DNA of 64,000 nt, taken from Bacteriovoracaceae bacterium UBA6153 (GTDB lineage: Bacteria; Bdellovibrionota; Bacteriovoracia; Bacteriovoracales; Bacteriovoracaceae). Location of the stretch: positions 1-64,000 of the forward strand of contig DIUR01000028.1 of assembly GCA_002428265.1 (NCBI GenBank). Direction: 5' to 3'. Positions 8,076 through 17,018 of the stretch are shown here, piece after piece (the stretch's first letter is position 1; the number at the start of each line of letters is the position of its first letter). The notes beneath the pieces were generated by a model that worked only from the letters and a program-made list of their open reading frames with translations, searched no databases and was not told the origin of the DNA. The translations under genes were made by a program, and so were the position numbers.

Positions 8076-8954
8076 TTACTTGAATTTTACAAGACAATTA
8101 TCAATATCTTGAATGTTGGGATTTAGCCATTGCGGGGTAACTATGTAACCTCGTCCTGATGCAACTAGAACTAATTTCTCATAGTCACAGATTTTGATAA
8201 AAAAATCTTTTATAATTTGAGTATTCCTTAAATCCTCCAGGGTTAAATCAACCTCATGAACATTATAATGAGATACAGGGAGAATTGCTGCCCACAGGAT
8301 ACAGTTTAGAGTACTTAAAAAATAAGTGTCGGAGCTTTCATATTCATTTGAAAGATTAAGAGCTAGAATGGGATTATAGTAAGTTATTGTGTCTATCTTA
8401 CTAACGATAGAACCATAGTTTTGATCAGTAAAAGATTTAAGAATAGAATTTAGTTCAAATGATATAATTAAGTTAAGATTAAAATTATTAACACTTGCAC
8501 GACAATTAATTTTAGCAATTGCTTTCTTCAATCCTCTTTGACTCCTTTTAATTGCAAAAAAATTTTTGCCTGAAGTATTTAAAAGATATGCGCGCATCCA
8601 TTGTATTTTTCTAAGATTTCGAATTCTGTCGTAAATTGCGTGAAAATTTGTATCGAATAATTGCTTCTGTTGCCACTCTATAGCTGTATAGATCTCAGCT
8701 TCCCCTATTATCGGTATGTAGGCTCTAATTCTATCAAAGAGCTTTGCGAGTTTTTTAAATTCATCATCACTTAGATTAGAAACAACTGAGAAATCTATAT
8801 CGCTATAGAGGAAGTGATAATTATTTTTTTGAGTTATACTGTGTCTCAAAAAGACCTGCACTGGTTTCTTGATAGTTAGCAGTGCAGAAAATTTAATGAG
8901 ATTTAAAAAAAGAAATGAGTTCAGTACTCTAAAAAAACTATTTATAAAAAACAC
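8076..8954 (-). CDS. Nucleotidyltransferase-fold protein, function unknown
   Basis: A 292-residue protein whose clearest motif is YSDIDFSVVS (about residues 50-59), the metal-binding DxD of the nucleotidyltransferase superfamily, preceded by RHSIT in place of the usual G-S motif. The rest is helical and unrecognised. The frame opens at GTG 8954, only 4 bases after the stop of the E1 gene, with no clear Shine-Dalgarno, so the true start could be further in. It is AT-rich like the lanthipeptide genes and runs in the direction of the exporter genes, 93 bases before the permease. It may be part of the island; substrate unknown. Confidence 0.55.
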   Translation of the reverse strand: MFFINSFFRVLNSFLFLNLIKFSALLTIKKPVQVFLRHSITQKNNYHFLYSDIDFSVVSNLSDDEFKKLAKLFDRIRAYIPIIGEAEIYTAIEWQQKQLFDTNFHAIYDRIRNLRKIQWMRAYLLNTSGKNFFAIKRSQRGLKKAIAKINCRASVNNFNLNLIISFELNSILKSFTDQNYGSIVSKIDTITYYNPILALNLSNEYESSDTYFLSTLNCILWAAILPVSHYNVHEVDLTLEDLRNTQIIKDFFIKICDYEKLVLVASGRGYIVTPQWLNPNIQDIDNCLVKFK

Positions 8955-8958
8955 GTAA

Positions 8959-11154
8959 CTAATATTTCAGTAGTTTTTCTAAGACTTCTTCAACGTGACT
9001 TACCTGAGGAAGAATCAGATCTTCCAGAGCAGGGTTATAAGCACAATGAACGTCCAATGCACCTACGCGAAGGATTGGAGCGTCTAGCAGCTCATAACAC
9101 TCTTCATTGACTCTTGCAGCGATCTCTCCAGCGAATCCTGAAGTTTTGTGTTCTTCATGAGCAATCATAAGACGTGATGTTTTTGAAATTGATTTTTTAA
9201 TCGCTTCAAAGTCATATGGTGCAAGAGTTCTTAGATCGATAACTTCAACTGATTTACCAGTTGCTGCTTCAAGCTTCTTCGCTGCTTCAATTGATTTTTG
9301 AACAAGAGCACCCCATGCAACGATAGTTGCATCCTTACCTTCTCTAGCAATACGAGCTTTACCGAAAGGAATCATATATTCCTCTCCTGGATCAGCAGCA
9401 CGGTTGTAACCTTGGTAATATAAATGCTTGTGCTCTAGGAACATAACTGGATCATCACCCTTGATTGCTGTTCTTAGAAGTCCAGCTGCATCTGCAGAGT
9501 TTGATGGATAAGCAACTCTGATTCCTGGAACGTGAGTAAATAGCGACTCTCCAGATTGTGAGTGATAAATCGCTCCACCTTTTAAGTAACCACCGATTGG
9601 AACACGAACAACCATCGGACACTTGAAGTCTCCGCCTGATCTATAACGAAGTGTCGCCATTTCGTTTTTTAATTGCATATAAGCAGTCCAGATATAATCG
9701 AAGAATTGAATCTCAACAACTGGCTTGATTCCTCTGATGGCCATCCCGATAGCTCTACCGATGATGTTAGCTTCAGCTAGTGGTGAGTTGAAAACCTGAC
9801 CGTCACGTGATTCACGTTGAACGTTGGCAGATAATTTAAATACTCCGCCTTTTCCTTTTAGCTCAGGGTTTTTTAATCTCTCTTTATCGAAGAAATCTGC
9901 AACGTCTTCTCCCCACATTCTTAGCATTGGGTTTTTTGCAAATTCAGTTCTCAAAACTTTATTGATTGAAGCGGCCATTGGCACATCGTCTTTACCAGTG
10001 AAGTCAGCTGCTTTTTCAAACTGAGAGCCAGTCATATCGACTTCTTCAGAATAAAGGTGATCCATAACTGTTTCAGCTTTTGGCCATTCAGTTGTGATTG
10101 CTTTATCCATTGCTGCTTTTACATTTGCAGTCACTTTTTTAAGTGTTTCAGCTCTTTCAGTTTCAGTGATAATTCCTGCTTCAACTAAATACTTAGGAAA
10201 AGAGTTGAAAACATCTCTTAGTCCTTCTTCTTCCAGTTCAGCTTTCGTTCTATACATTCCATGGTCATCAGAAAGTGAATGCGAGTATGGTCTTGTTACA
10301 GTTGCGTGAACAAGAGCAGGCTTTCTGTTTTTTCTGATGTAGGCCACTGCTTCTGACATAGTTGCGTAAGACTCAATCGGGCAACATCCATCGCAGTTAA
10401 AAATTTTAATTCCTGGAAAGTTGTCCAGAGTTTTTGAAATTGATCCTTCAGGGTATTGAACATAAGTCGGAGTTGAAATAGCAAACCCGTTATCTTCAAC
10501 CATGAATAAAACTGGAAGACTATTTACACATGCAGTAGTTAATCCTTCCCAGAACTCACCTTGAGCAATTGTTCCGTCCCCAGTTGAAACGTAAACAATT
10601 TCGTCGTCGTGAAAGTCTAATCCTTTCACATCAACTTTATGTTCATCTCTTAGTTTTTGAAACCAAAGTCCAGCTTCAGCAAGACCACATGCCTGAAGAA
10701 ACTGAGTTCCCGTGCATGATGACTTGTTAACGATGTTTAATTTTTTATTTCCCCAGTGAGCTGGCATCATACGTCCGTATGAAGCAGTGTCACCCGTATT
10801 TCCATTCGCCTGACATAACATCTCGTATGGTGTTACTCCAAGACCAAGGCAAAGTGCGCGGTCTCTGTAGTAACCTAAAAACCAATCGTACTTAGGTTTA
10901 AGTGTCATCGCAGCTGCAGTAAGAATACCTTCGTGTCCTGCACCTGAGATTTGAAAGAATGCTTTTGATTGTTTCTTCATCGAGATTTCTGCATCGTCGA
11001 CTTTTCTAGAAGTATAAATATTCTCAAGCATCTGAAGCATTTCTGCTTTGCCTAAGTTGTATTTTTTAGCAAGCTCACGTCTTCTGGCGAAAAGGTCAGT
11101 TTTCCCTTTTGCTTTTTCTGGCTGTGCTTTAGATTTAGATGTCTTTCCCAACAT
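8959..11154 (-). CDS. Branched-chain 2-oxoacid dehydrogenase E1, alpha-beta fusion
   Basis: A 731-residue thiamine-diphosphate enzyme in which the E1 alpha and beta subunits are one chain. The alpha half carries the ThDP motif from GDGTIAQGEFWEG to VEDNGFAIS. The beta half has FNSPLAEANIIGRAIGMA and the C-terminal transketolase-type domain. It should decarboxylate 2-oxoacids from Leu, Ile and Val and pass the acyl group to a lipoyl E2 that is not in the window. The frame is open to 11325, but ATG 11154 follows a strong AGGAAGGA, so that start is chosen. Leucine dehydrogenase at 17019 would supply its substrates. Confidence 0.9.
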   Translation of the reverse strand: MLGKTSKSKAQPEKAKGKTDLFARRRELAKKYNLGKAEMLQMLENIYTSRKVDDAEISMKKQSKAFFQISGAGHEGILTAAAMTLKPKYDWFLGYYRDRALCLGLGVTPYEMLCQANGNTGDTASYGRMMPAHWGNKKLNIVNKSSCTGTQFLQACGLAEAGLWFQKLRDEHKVDVKGLDFHDDEIVYVSTGDGTIAQGEFWEGLTTACVNSLPVLFMVEDNGFAISTPTYVQYPEGSISKTLDNFPGIKIFNCDGCCPIESYATMSEAVAYIRKNRKPALVHATVTRPYSHSLSDDHGMYRTKAELEEEGLRDVFNSFPKYLVEAGIITETERAETLKKVTANVKAAMDKAITTEWPKAETVMDHLYSEEVDMTGSQFEKAADFTGKDDVPMAASINKVLRTEFAKNPMLRMWGEDVADFFDKERLKNPELKGKGGVFKLSANVQRESRDGQVFNSPLAEANIIGRAIGMAIRGIKPVVEIQFFDYIWTAYMQLKNEMATLRYRSGGDFKCPMVVRVPIGGYLKGGAIYHSQSGESLFTHVPGIRVAYPSNSADAAGLLRTAIKGDDPVMFLEHKHLYYQGYNRAADPGEEYMIPFGKARIAREGKDATIVAWGALVQKSIEAAKKLEAATGKSVEVIDLRTLAPYDFEAIKKSISKTSRLMIAHEEHKTSGFAGEIAARVNEECYELLDAPILRVGALDVHCAYNPALEDLILPQVSHVEEVLEKLLKY

Positions 11155-11275
11155 ACGGTCCTTCCTAAAAGTAATAAATAAAGTCTTAAGACTGTACCTA
11201 AAACTGCTTTGAATGTCTAAATTTGGGAGTGTTTTTATTGCGCAAGGCAAACCTGTAAAGCATTGAATATATGAA

Positions 11276-12373
11276 TTAAAATCCGCTAGAAATTGAAAGC
11301 GCGAACCTTCTATCTTCTTCACCACGGAATTTATCTGATGACGAGTCTACAGCATAAGTCGTTATGTCGAATTCCACCTTACGCGAGCGAACACCAAGAC
11401 CAAATGATCCGTATCCATCTCCGTAGCCGGCTCTGATAAAAAAGACGCGTGAAAAATCTAATTCCATACCAACTAAAATCTTTCTTGATGCAGAAACATT
11501 ATCAAATTCTTTTGAAAGATCTTTGTAGTTTACTTCAAGGTGAACACGACTGTTTGATCCCATTTGAGGTGTGATTGAAAACCCAACATCAATACTTGGC
11601 TTAATCTGATCAGGAACACCTGCGCTTCTTCCATTTTTAAATTCCTGGTCGAAAGCATTGTGAAGTGTTGCTGAAAATGTTGGAAGAAAAACGATAGGTA
11701 AAGTAATCTTCCCGCCGGCAGTTGCAATGAATGCATTTCCTTTTTTATATGAAGAATCACTTACCGAAAGTGTCGCGGCCGGATCAGCTGTCCCAATTAA
11801 CTCTTTACGATTTAAGTAGATTGCCGAAATTCCGGCCTTAAAAACTCCACCGAACAATGATATATTTAAAGCTGCATAAGGGCCATGATCAAATCTGTCT
11901 GCGAACTCATAACCAGTTGTCGTATCATCGACAACTACAGCTCTCGTTCTTTTAGCAAGCAAATATCCAAAACTGAAATATCTTGAAGTGAAATTTGGAA
12001 GCATGTGAAAACGTGAATGAGCAATTGTCCCAACATTTTTATTTAAAACTTCTCTCGTTCCATCCAATGAAAACATTTTCGTTGTGTTCTTCATTGCATC
12101 TCCAATTGCTCCACCTGATCCAGAAGACAAGAGGCCCTTGTTCACTTCGAGTTGGAAATTAGAAATATGAAAATGTGGGTATCTTACCGTTCCAAGTCCT
12201 GCTGGATTATAAAAAACGGCAGAAGAGTCATCGACTTTAGAAATGAAAGCATTCCCCATTGCAAGCGCTCTTGAACTCGTAGCAAGTTCCGGGAAAACTG
12301 CATCTTCGAAATCAATAGCGAATAAGCTTTGAGAGAAAATGAAAAATAGAATGAAAGCTGAGAACTTTTTCAT
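11276..12373 (-). CDS. Outer-membrane beta-barrel protein (PorV/FadL-like)
   Basis: A 365-residue exported protein with an N-terminal signal peptide ending near SLFA and a C-terminal phenylalanine typical of barrel proteins. The opening ALAMGNAFISKVDDSSAVFY followed by NPAGLG matches the conserved start of PorV, UPF0164 and FadL-like barrels. Later alternating polar/hydrophobic segments fit beta strands. It may carry hydrophobic compounds or act in surface export; the sequence does not decide. It lies upstream of the E1 gene on the same strand but is not clearly co-transcribed. Confidence 0.75.
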   Translation of the reverse strand: MKKFSAFILFFIFSQSLFAIDFEDAVFPELATSSRALAMGNAFISKVDDSSAVFYNPAGLGTVRYPHFHISNFQLEVNKGLLSSGSGGAIGDAMKNTTKMFSLDGTREVLNKNVGTIAHSRFHMLPNFTSRYFSFGYLLAKRTRAVVVDDTTTGYEFADRFDHGPYAALNISLFGGVFKAGISAIYLNRKELIGTADPAATLSVSDSSYKKGNAFIATAGGKITLPIVFLPTFSATLHNAFDQEFKNGRSAGVPDQIKPSIDVGFSITPQMGSNSRVHLEVNYKDLSKEFDNVSASRKILVGMELDFSRVFFIRAGYGDGYGSFGLGVRSRKVEFDITTYAVDSSSDKFRGEEDRRFALSISSGF

Positions 12374-12462
12374 AGGATAATTTTACCTTATCAAAAAAAT
12401 TATTCCTACAAGGTAAAGAAGTCCTGCTTAAACGCATGTTTTAATCAGGTACTAAAACAATA

Positions 12463-15400
12463 TTATGGTGGAGAAGCATAATAAGGATGGACTACCGGTA
12501 ACTTAGAACTAATCCCCCACTTATGAGCGGAATATCCTTCGAGTTTATTGCGGTTTAATGTACTAAGAACTCCATCAGTAACGATGAACTCACCTATGGC
12601 AGTATTCGTCCATCCAGACTCAGTCGTACCTTTTATACGTGCTCCCAAGCGGAATGTACTTATATCAATTAAGCTTCTTGTATAATTTGTTATAATTGCA
12701 GATTGGGGCGCACCATTCGCATATCGAAAATATGTTGAACCACTATCTTCAATCATCCCCATATTAGGTGTCCCATTAAAGAGAATCAAATTAGATGCAG
12801 CCAATGCCAAATCAGAAGCCCCTGTTGTATTCGTTATCACGCCAGCAAAACTATTTGTTGTCGTTGTTCCAAAAGGTGAATAACCAACATTCGCAATAGC
12901 TCCTCCTTCACCGAATAGAAATTTACTGACGGCATTGGAAGGACCATTGACAACGCTAAAGACAGAAGTCGTCCCTAAGTTATAAATAAAGCTACTCCCT
13001 ATTAAGCTATCGCCTGTTGTTGCAGTTGTGGCCCCATCAAACTTCACTCCAGGATACCCTGTACTGATTCCACTCGCTTGATACACCGGTTGTTTCCCAG
13101 GAGTTCCCTGAGTTAACTTTCTACCATTTCCTAACTTATCTCTCCACTCTGATACAGCAGGTGATGCCGTAAGAGTGCTCAACTCAGTTGCATCCATCCA
13201 CATTGCTAATGAACTTAAACATGATGGTTCCCAGAAGCTCCATGCAGGAGTACTGATAACATTTGTTAATTTTGAAGTCGCATTTGATGCTCTAATTGAA
13301 TAATAATAATTATTAGTTGATCCACATGAAGCATTCAGATTAAATACCTGCGCTCCACCGACACCACTCTTCATTCTATAACTACCGGCCAGTATGTATG
13401 GTGCAGATGATCCATTTGGCTTTGTATATCCAGTTCCTTCAACCCATGAACTTACATCACAAGAACCACTTGCTGTCCCCAGGCACACTTCAACTGAAGT
13501 TATATTTTCATCAGAACTTAATCCTGTAAAATTCAAAATTCTCCCATAAGAGTTTCCTGAATATGAAGAAGCAATACCACTAAGATTTGTTGCAACACTT
13601 AAAGTACCTGTTAAGTCTGGAACCGAAGCTACTGCTAATCCAAATGTAGAAGTTGCTGTCAGTGCCGGCGTTGGAGTTCCATTATCCTCTAACGTTAATG
13701 TAATATTCGCGTTGCCAAATTGATCTGCTGCTGGTGTTACCACAACTGTACAATTCGGAGCTGTTCCCGAAACAACAATATTTGCGTTGGGAATTAATGT
13801 TGGGTTTGAAGATGTTCCAACAACATTGGCATTACAATTTAATGTTGAATCAATATCAGCCACAGTGAATGCAATTGGACTTGTAGGGGTATCTTCATCT
13901 GTCGTCTTATTGGAAATCGCTGAAATAGTTGGAGCATCATTAACTGGTGACACTGTTAATCCAAAAACTGAATTGGCCGTGACAGCTGGCCCCGGAGTTC
14001 CGTTATCTGTAAGAGTTAATGTAATAGTTGATGATCCATATGCATTTGCAGTAGGAGTAATAGTTGCAGAACAATTTGGTGCTGTTCCTGAAATAATAAT
14101 ATTAGCACTCGGAATGACTGCTGTGTTACTTGAAACACCTGTCACATTGTTACAATACACCGTTGAGTCCGAATCAGAAATTGTGAAAGTGATTCCACTA
14201 ATTGCCGTATCTTCATCTGTTGTTTTATTTGTTATCGCTGAAATAATTGGGGCCTGATTTACCTGCGCAACAGTCATTGTGAAAGCTGAGGTTGCAGTAA
14301 GGGCCGGAAGTGGTGTTCCACTATCTGTAAGAGTAAAAGTTAAAACCGAAGTCCCATATCCAGTGGCAGGAGTCACAACTGCAGTACAGTTCGGCAATGT
14401 TCCCGCGAACACAACATTGGCATTTGGGATAAGAGTTGTATTTGAAGAAGTCATTGCAACACTGCTTGCGCAGCTTAATGTTGAATCAATATCATTAATC
14501 GTGAAAGCAATCGCTGCACTAGCACTTCCCTGATTTGTCGTTTTATTTGTTATGGATGAAATTGCCGGAGCATCATTGACTGCATTTACAGTCAGAGCAA
14601 AGACCGACGTTGCTGTCTTTGCTGGCAATGGAACCCCATTATCTGTCAGTGTTAATGTAATAGAAGCTGATCCATATCCATTCGAAGCCGGAGTAATGCT
14701 AGCCACACAATTTGGTGCTGTTCCAGTAACTACAATATTAGCATTAGGAACCAATGTCGTATTATTTGAAGTCGCCGTTACGTTATTGCAATAAACAGTT
14801 GAGTCTGGATCTGCAATGGTAAAAGCAATTCCATTAATAACCGAATCCTCATTAGTCGACTGATTAGCGATCGCAGAGATTGTCGGTGCTTGGTTCACCT
14901 GAGTCACTGTCATAACAAAAGATGTCGTCGCCGTTAGTGCAGGTAACGGAGTTCCATTATCTGTCAGCATAAGCGTGATAGTTGAAGTTCCGTAAAGAGT
15001 TCCAACTGGAGTGACAACGATGGTGCAGTTTGGAGCAGTTCCCGCAAAAGAAATATTAGCATTAGGAATCAGTGCTGTATTTGATGACGTCGCTGTCACA
15101 CTACTTCCACAGCTCAGTGATGAATCGATATCATTGATCGTATATATGATTGGTGCACTTGCTGTTCCAGCGTCTGTTGTTTTTCCCGTTATCGTTGAAA
15201 GAGTTGGAGCATCGTTAACTGCGGCAACAGTCAGAGTAAATATTGAAGTGGCCGTCAATGCTGGTAGTGGCGTTCCATTATCAGTTACAGTAAGAGTGAT
15301 TGAAGCTGAACCGTACCCATTCGCAGCTGGAGTTATTGTTGCGATACAGTTTGGAACTGTACCCGTGATAACAATATTAGCATTGGGAATAAGGCCCGTG

Positions 15401-16908
15401 TTATCAGATGTTCCAGTTACGTTGCTACAATAAATAATTGAATCAGTATCCGCAATCGTAAATGGGATAGCACTTGTCACAGTATCTTCATTCGTCGTTT
15501 TATTCGTAATTGCAGAAATTGTCGGAGCACGATTAACTTTCGCAACATTCAATACAAAATTTGTACTTGTGGTTTGAATCGGCATAGGAAAACCGTTATC
15601 CGAAACGCTGATAGTTATGGTCGTCGCACCATTTTGACCAGTGACTGGTGTAATAGTCGCAACACAGTTTGGTGCAATTCCAGAGAGTGCAATATTAGTA
15701 TTTGGAACTAATGCCGTATTTGAAGATGTAACAGATACACTTGTGGAACATGATAAAACTGAGTCTACATCTGTCACTGTAAAGCTCACTGCTTTAGCAA
15801 TATTCTCCGTCGTGTTTTGAGTAGCGATAGGTGCAATAATCGGAGCATCGTTAACAGCAGCAACAATAACAGTAAATGTTGTCGATGCCGTTTTCGCAGG
15901 CATTGGATTTCCATGATCAGTGATTGTCAAAGTGATATTAGCTGATCCACTTTGATTTAAGCTTGGAGAAAAACCCACCAAACAATTCGGAGCTGTTCCA
16001 GAAATTGTAATATTACTGACTGCAATTAACCCTGTATTTGACGAAGTCGCTTTTACATCAGAACAAGTAACTACCGAATCAACATCCCCTATCGTAAACG
16101 CTATTCCTGTTTTAGGAGTGTCTTCAAGTGTCCCTTGAGTGGCAATAGTTGAAATAGTCGGAGCATCGTTAAAAGTGTTTACCGTTAAAGTAAAAGTTGC
16201 CACTGCTGTTTTAGCAGGTAGAGGTGTCCCTGTATCAGTGAGAGTTAAAGTGACGTTACTTGATCCCACTTGATTAGCGGCAGGAGTGACTGTCACTGTA
16301 CAATTTCCAGCTGATCCCGTTACCACAACATTGGCCGCCGGAAGAACAGTTGTATTTGATGAGCTTGATGTAACATTTCCACATGTCACAGTTGAATCTG
16401 TATCTGCAACAGTAAATGAGGCACTCACTGCAAGGCCTTCAGTCGTGGTTTTTGCAGCAATAGCAGAAATAGTCGGTGGGATATTTGATCCTGCCGGTGG
16501 TGGAGTAATATTGAAATTAGCTCTTCCTGTTGTCGACGTTTTTCCACCAGCAACGATATTGTACGAAAATCCACCAGCGCCTGAATAGGCCGAGACTCCA
16601 GTCACTCCTACCATACACACACCCAGGCCATCACAACTACAGGCCTGAGTCACTGAAACGTTACTAGCATTAGAAATTGTACAGCTTGAAGCAAGATGAT
16701 TATCAATGCTCGTGTAGCTTAAAGTAATGATTGATTGAGTACGCGATGGAAAATCACTGGGAGTGATATTGTTTGCGATTAATCTATTAACCACTTCAGG
16801 TTGAGTTGCAGGTGCTTCATCTTTTTTAGCAGAATCGGCCACACAGCTCATTAAAAACGAGACAGTCATAAGGAGCAATAATTTCACAAGGGACTGCACT
16901 GATATCAT
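12463..16908 (-). CDS. Giant Ig-like repeat lipoprotein with C-terminal LamG-like domain
   Basis: A 1481-residue lipoprotein (signal peptide with cysteine in LMSC). After a 140-residue N-terminal region come nine repeats of about 105 residues. Each opens with N-(D/Q)-AP-x-IS-x-I and has a DxDS segment and two cysteines, one after DxDS and one in APNC or PNC, likely a disulfide per repeat. These resemble bacterial cadherin-like/Ig-like folds. The last 370 residues look like a concanavalin/LamG domain ending in EGYSAHKWG and LPVVHPY. A surface adhesin or carbohydrate-binding role is plausible. GAGG sits 5 bases upstream of ATG 16908. Confidence 0.82.
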   Translation of the reverse strand: MISVQSLVKLLLLMTVSFLMSCVADSAKKDEAPATQPEVVNRLIANNITPSDFPSRTQSIITLSYTSIDNHLASSCTISNASNVSVTQACSCDGLGVCMVGVTGVSAYSGAGGFSYNIVAGGKTSTTGRANFNITPPPAGSNIPPTISAIAAKTTTEGLAVSASFTVADTDSTVTCGNVTSSSSNTTVLPAANVVVTGSAGNCTVTVTPAANQVGSSNVTLTLTDTGTPLPAKTAVATFTLTVNTFNDAPTISTIATQGTLEDTPKTGIAFTIGDVDSVVTCSDVKATSSNTGLIAVSNITISGTAPNCLVGFSPSLNQSGSANITLTITDHGNPMPAKTASTTFTVIVAAVNDAPIIAPIATQNTTENIAKAVSFTVTDVDSVLSCSTSVSVTSSNTALVPNTNIALSGIAPNCVATITPVTGQNGATTITISVSDNGFPMPIQTTSTNFVLNVAKVNRAPTISAITNKTTNEDTVTSAIPFTIADTDSIIYCSNVTGTSDNTGLIPNANIVITGTVPNCIATITPAANGYGSASITLTVTDNGTPLPALTATSIFTLTVAAVNDAPTLSTITGKTTDAGTASAPIIYTINDIDSSLSCGSSVTATSSNTALIPNANISFAGTAPNCTIVVTPVGTLYGTSTITLMLTDNGTPLPALTATTSFVMTVTQVNQAPTISAIANQSTNEDSVINGIAFTIADPDSTVYCNNVTATSNNTTLVPNANIVVTGTAPNCVASITPASNGYGSASITLTLTDNGVPLPAKTATSVFALTVNAVNDAPAISSITNKTTNQGSASAAIAFTINDIDSTLSCASSVAMTSSNTTLIPNANVVFAGTLPNCTAVVTPATGYGTSVLTFTLTDSGTPLPALTATSAFTMTVAQVNQAPIISAITNKTTDEDTAISGITFTISDSDSTVYCNNVTGVSSNTAVIPSANIIISGTAPNCSATITPTANAYGSSTITLTLTDNGTPGPAVTANSVFGLTVSPVNDAPTISAISNKTTDEDTPTSPIAFTVADIDSTLNCNANVVGTSSNPTLIPNANIVVSGTAPNCTVVVTPAADQFGNANITLTLEDNGTPTPALTATSTFGLAVASVPDLTGTLSVATNLSGIASSYSGNSYGRILNFTGLSSDENITSVEVCLGTASGSCDVSSWVEGTGYTKPNGSSAPYILAGSYRMKSGVGGAQVFNLNASCGSTNNYYYSIRASNATSKLTNVISTPAWSFWEPSCLSSLAMWMDATELSTLTASPAVSEWRDKLGNGRKLTQGTPGKQPVYQASGISTGYPGVKFDGATTATTGDSLIGSSFIYNLGTTSVFSVVNGPSNAVSKFLFGEGGAIANVGYSPFGTTTTNSFAGVITNTTGASDLALAASNLILFNGTPNMGMIEDSGSTYFRYANGAPQSAIITNYTRSLIDISTFRLGARIKGTTESGWTNTAIGEFIVTDGVLSTLNRNKLEGYSAHKWGISSKLPVVHPYYASPP
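13620..16485 (-). repeat. Nine in-frame repeats of about 310 bp
   Basis: The repeated unit encodes an Ig-like domain of about 105 residues. Units differ at many positions, so they are old and not recently amplified. Long plus-strand frames opposite them are a by-product of the repeated composition. Confidence 0.85.
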
Positions 16909-16922
16909 TCGACCTCAGTACT

Positions 16923-16952
16923 ATTATAGTGGTGTATTTGGGGAAATCTCAA
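16923..16952 (-). promoter_or_regulatory. Promoter of the repeat lipoprotein gene
   Basis: On the minus strand TTGAGA (16947-16952) is followed by 18 bases and TATAAT (16923-16928). ATG 16908 lies 14 bases beyond, leaving a short leader that contains GAGG. Confidence 0.6.
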
Positions 16953-16967
16953 AGAGCAGTGGAATAG

Positions 16968-17004
16968 GAAAAAATGGGCACCAAACTAAACGTTAGGTGC
17001 CCAT
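16968..17004 (-). terminator. Rho-independent terminator of leucine dehydrogenase
   Basis: A 9-bp stem (ATGGGCACC with GGTGCCCAT, loop of 13) lies just after the dehydrogenase stop. On the minus strand it is followed by a run of six T. Confidence 0.85.
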
Positions 17005-17018
17005 GAAGATTTGTAAAA

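Noticed and set aside
13787..15433. Several long plus-strand frames opposite the repeat lipoprotein
   Set aside because: They recur with the same period as the repeats on the minus strand and encode low-complexity valine/alanine-rich sequence; they are antisense shadows of the repeats.
12463..16908. Regularly spaced repeats as a possible CRISPR-like array
   Set aside because: The units are about 310 bp, degenerate and fully coding.
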